Positions 6,896 to 7,334 of a stretch of DNA of 7,334 bases are shown one piece after another (the first letter of the stretch is position 1; each line of letters begins with the position of its first letter). Under the pieces are notes generated by a model, which saw only the letters and a program-made list of their open reading frames with translations, searched no databases and was not told the origin of the DNA. Origin of the DNA: Planctomycetota bacterium. GTDB lineage: Bacteria > Planctomycetota > Phycisphaerae > SM23-33 > FEN-1343. Position numbers and translations under genes: made by a program. The stretch covers positions 1-7,334 of the forward strand of contig JABMQG010000324.1 of NCBI GenBank assembly GCA_013203365.1, given 5' to 3'.

Positions 6896-6910
6896 AGAGT
6901 TTGCTATTTA
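6883..6910 (+). promoter_or_regulatory. Candidate promoter for the corrinoid gene
   Basis: TTGCAT (6883-6888), a 16-nt spacer and TATTTA (6905-6910), preceded by the TG of an extended -10 (6902-6903, TGC then TATTTA). Both hexamers are only partial matches to consensus, so the call leans on the extended -10 and the local AT richness. The transcript would carry a leader of about 100 nt. Confidence 0.35.
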
Positions 6911-7016
6911 TATTCGGGTTGCTGGTGCGATCCGGATGTGTGGCGTCGGCAAGAGTCGGCTTGGTCGACTGCCGGTGCGGCAAGTAATTTGGTCCAACGA
7001 ATAGGAGTGTTGACAA

Positions 7017-7334
7017 ATGGCCGATCTTAAAGTTTTGGCGGAAGCCATCATCAGGGGCGACCGCGATGCAACCGCGAAATTGACTCAGCAGGCGATTGAC
7101 GAGGGCGTTTCGCCGGCTGAAGTTCTCTCCGGCGGTTTGATTGCCGGCATGGCGGTGGTGGGCAAGCGGTTCAAGGCGAATGAAGTCTACGTTCCCGAGG
7201 TACTTATTGCCGCCCGCGCCATGCACGCCGGGCTGGGTGTTTTGGAGCCTTTGCTGAAGGCAGCCGGCGTCAAGCCGATCGGCAAGGTGGTGCTGGGTAC
7301 CGTCAAGGGCGATCTGCACGACATCGGCAAGAAC
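7017..7334 (+). CDS. Corrinoid (B12-binding) methyltransferase subunit, N-terminal part (3' end outside the window)
   Basis: The gene starts at ATG 7017 with AGGAG 9 nt upstream and stays open to the right edge, giving 106 codons. Residues 1-85 form the helical cap domain of MtaC/MtbC/MtmC-type corrinoid proteins: an N-terminal helix with the GD motif, EGVSPAEVLSGGLIAGMAVV, and FKANEVYVPEVLIAARAM. Residues 89-106 begin the B12-binding Rossmann domain: GKVVLGTVKGDLHDIGKN, with the D-x-H-x-x-G signature (D99, H101, G104), where H101 is the lower axial cobalt ligand. Such proteins carry a methyl group between a substrate-specific methyltransferase and an acceptor such as tetrahydrofolate or coenzyme M. 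The related domain in MetH is much larger, and this compact form indicates a separate subunit. The partner methyltransferase and reductive activase should lie beyond the edge; the substrate is unknown. Confidence 0.92.
   Translation, partial: MADLKVLAEAIIRGDRDATAKLTQQAIDEGVSPAEVLSGGLIAGMAVVGKRFKANEVYVPEVLIAARAMHAGLGVLEPLLKAAGVKPIGKVVLGTVKGDLHDIGKN

Larger units (their letters stand above)
6847..7016. other. Intergenic leader of the corrinoid gene (170 nt)
   Basis: This gap separates the TPR gene from the corrinoid protein gene. It is AT-rich in its first half (about 6847-6920) and GC-rich afterwards. It holds a palindrome and promoter candidate (6882-6910), a direct repeat of GTCGGC at 6945-6950 and 6955-6960 (10-nt period), a small GCCG-GTG-CGGC hairpin near 6971-6981 and an AGGAG ribosome binding site (7003-7007). 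I find no cobalamin-riboswitch B12-box-like sequence and no intrinsic terminator for the TPR gene. Confidence 0.55.

Noticed and set aside
6847..7016. Cobalamin riboswitch ahead of the corrinoid gene
   Set aside because: No B12-box-like sequence or multi-helix arrangement could be recognised by eye; the leader is also short for that class.
6534..7319. 261-codon open frame on - opposite the TPR and corrinoid genes
   Set aside because: Crosses the intergenic leader and runs antisense to two supported genes; Cys/Ser/Ala-rich shadow translation.

Overview
The window looks like ordinary chromosome from a moderately GC-rich bacterium, probably a member of the Planctomycetota or a related anaerobic lineage. 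That placement is an inference. It rests on the style of the transporter C-terminus at the left edge, the mix of E. coli-type IlvD, a LarA-family racemase and a stand-alone corrinoid protein, GTG/TTG starts, and GC-rich genes with loose spacing. I see no phage, insertion sequence, CRISPR, rRNA or tRNA.

Layout: (1) the 3' end of a major-facilitator-type transporter on + (to 566). It converges on (2) a four-gene run on the - strand, read right to left: a calcineurin-like metallophosphoesterase (5338-4562), a small dimeric alpha/beta-barrel protein (4482-4147), the dihydroxy-acid dehydratase ilvD (4022-2109) and a LarA-type nickel hydroxyacid racemase/epimerase (1939-620). The gaps of 79, 124 and 169 nt and a plausible promoter before ilvD suggest more than one transcript rather than one tight operon. 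(3) A divergent intergenic region (5339-5616) leads to a + strand pair, 24 nt apart: a small lipoprotein of unknown function (5617-6087) and a single-pass membrane protein with a TPR-like periplasmic part (6112-6846). (4) After a 170-nt gap with a promoter-like, palindrome-bearing leader comes a corrinoid (B12-binding) methyltransferase subunit, cut off by the right edge at the start of its B12 domain.

How the genes work together: IlvD makes 2-keto acids from 2,3-dihydroxy acids (valine/isoleucine synthesis). LarA-family enzymes invert the C2 centre of 2-hydroxy acids using a nickel-pincer cofactor made by LarB/C/E, none of which is encoded here. The two neighbours could share hydroxyacid chemistry, and the convergent transporter could supply the substrate, but neither link is proven. 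The lipoprotein/TPR pair appears to be an envelope module, and the corrinoid protein belongs to one-carbon (methyl transfer) metabolism.

No clearly new multi-gene system is visible. The best candidates for a second look are the larA-ilvD neighbourhood, the perfect palindrome overlapping a promoter in front of the corrinoid gene, and the uncharacterised lipoprotein/TPR pair.
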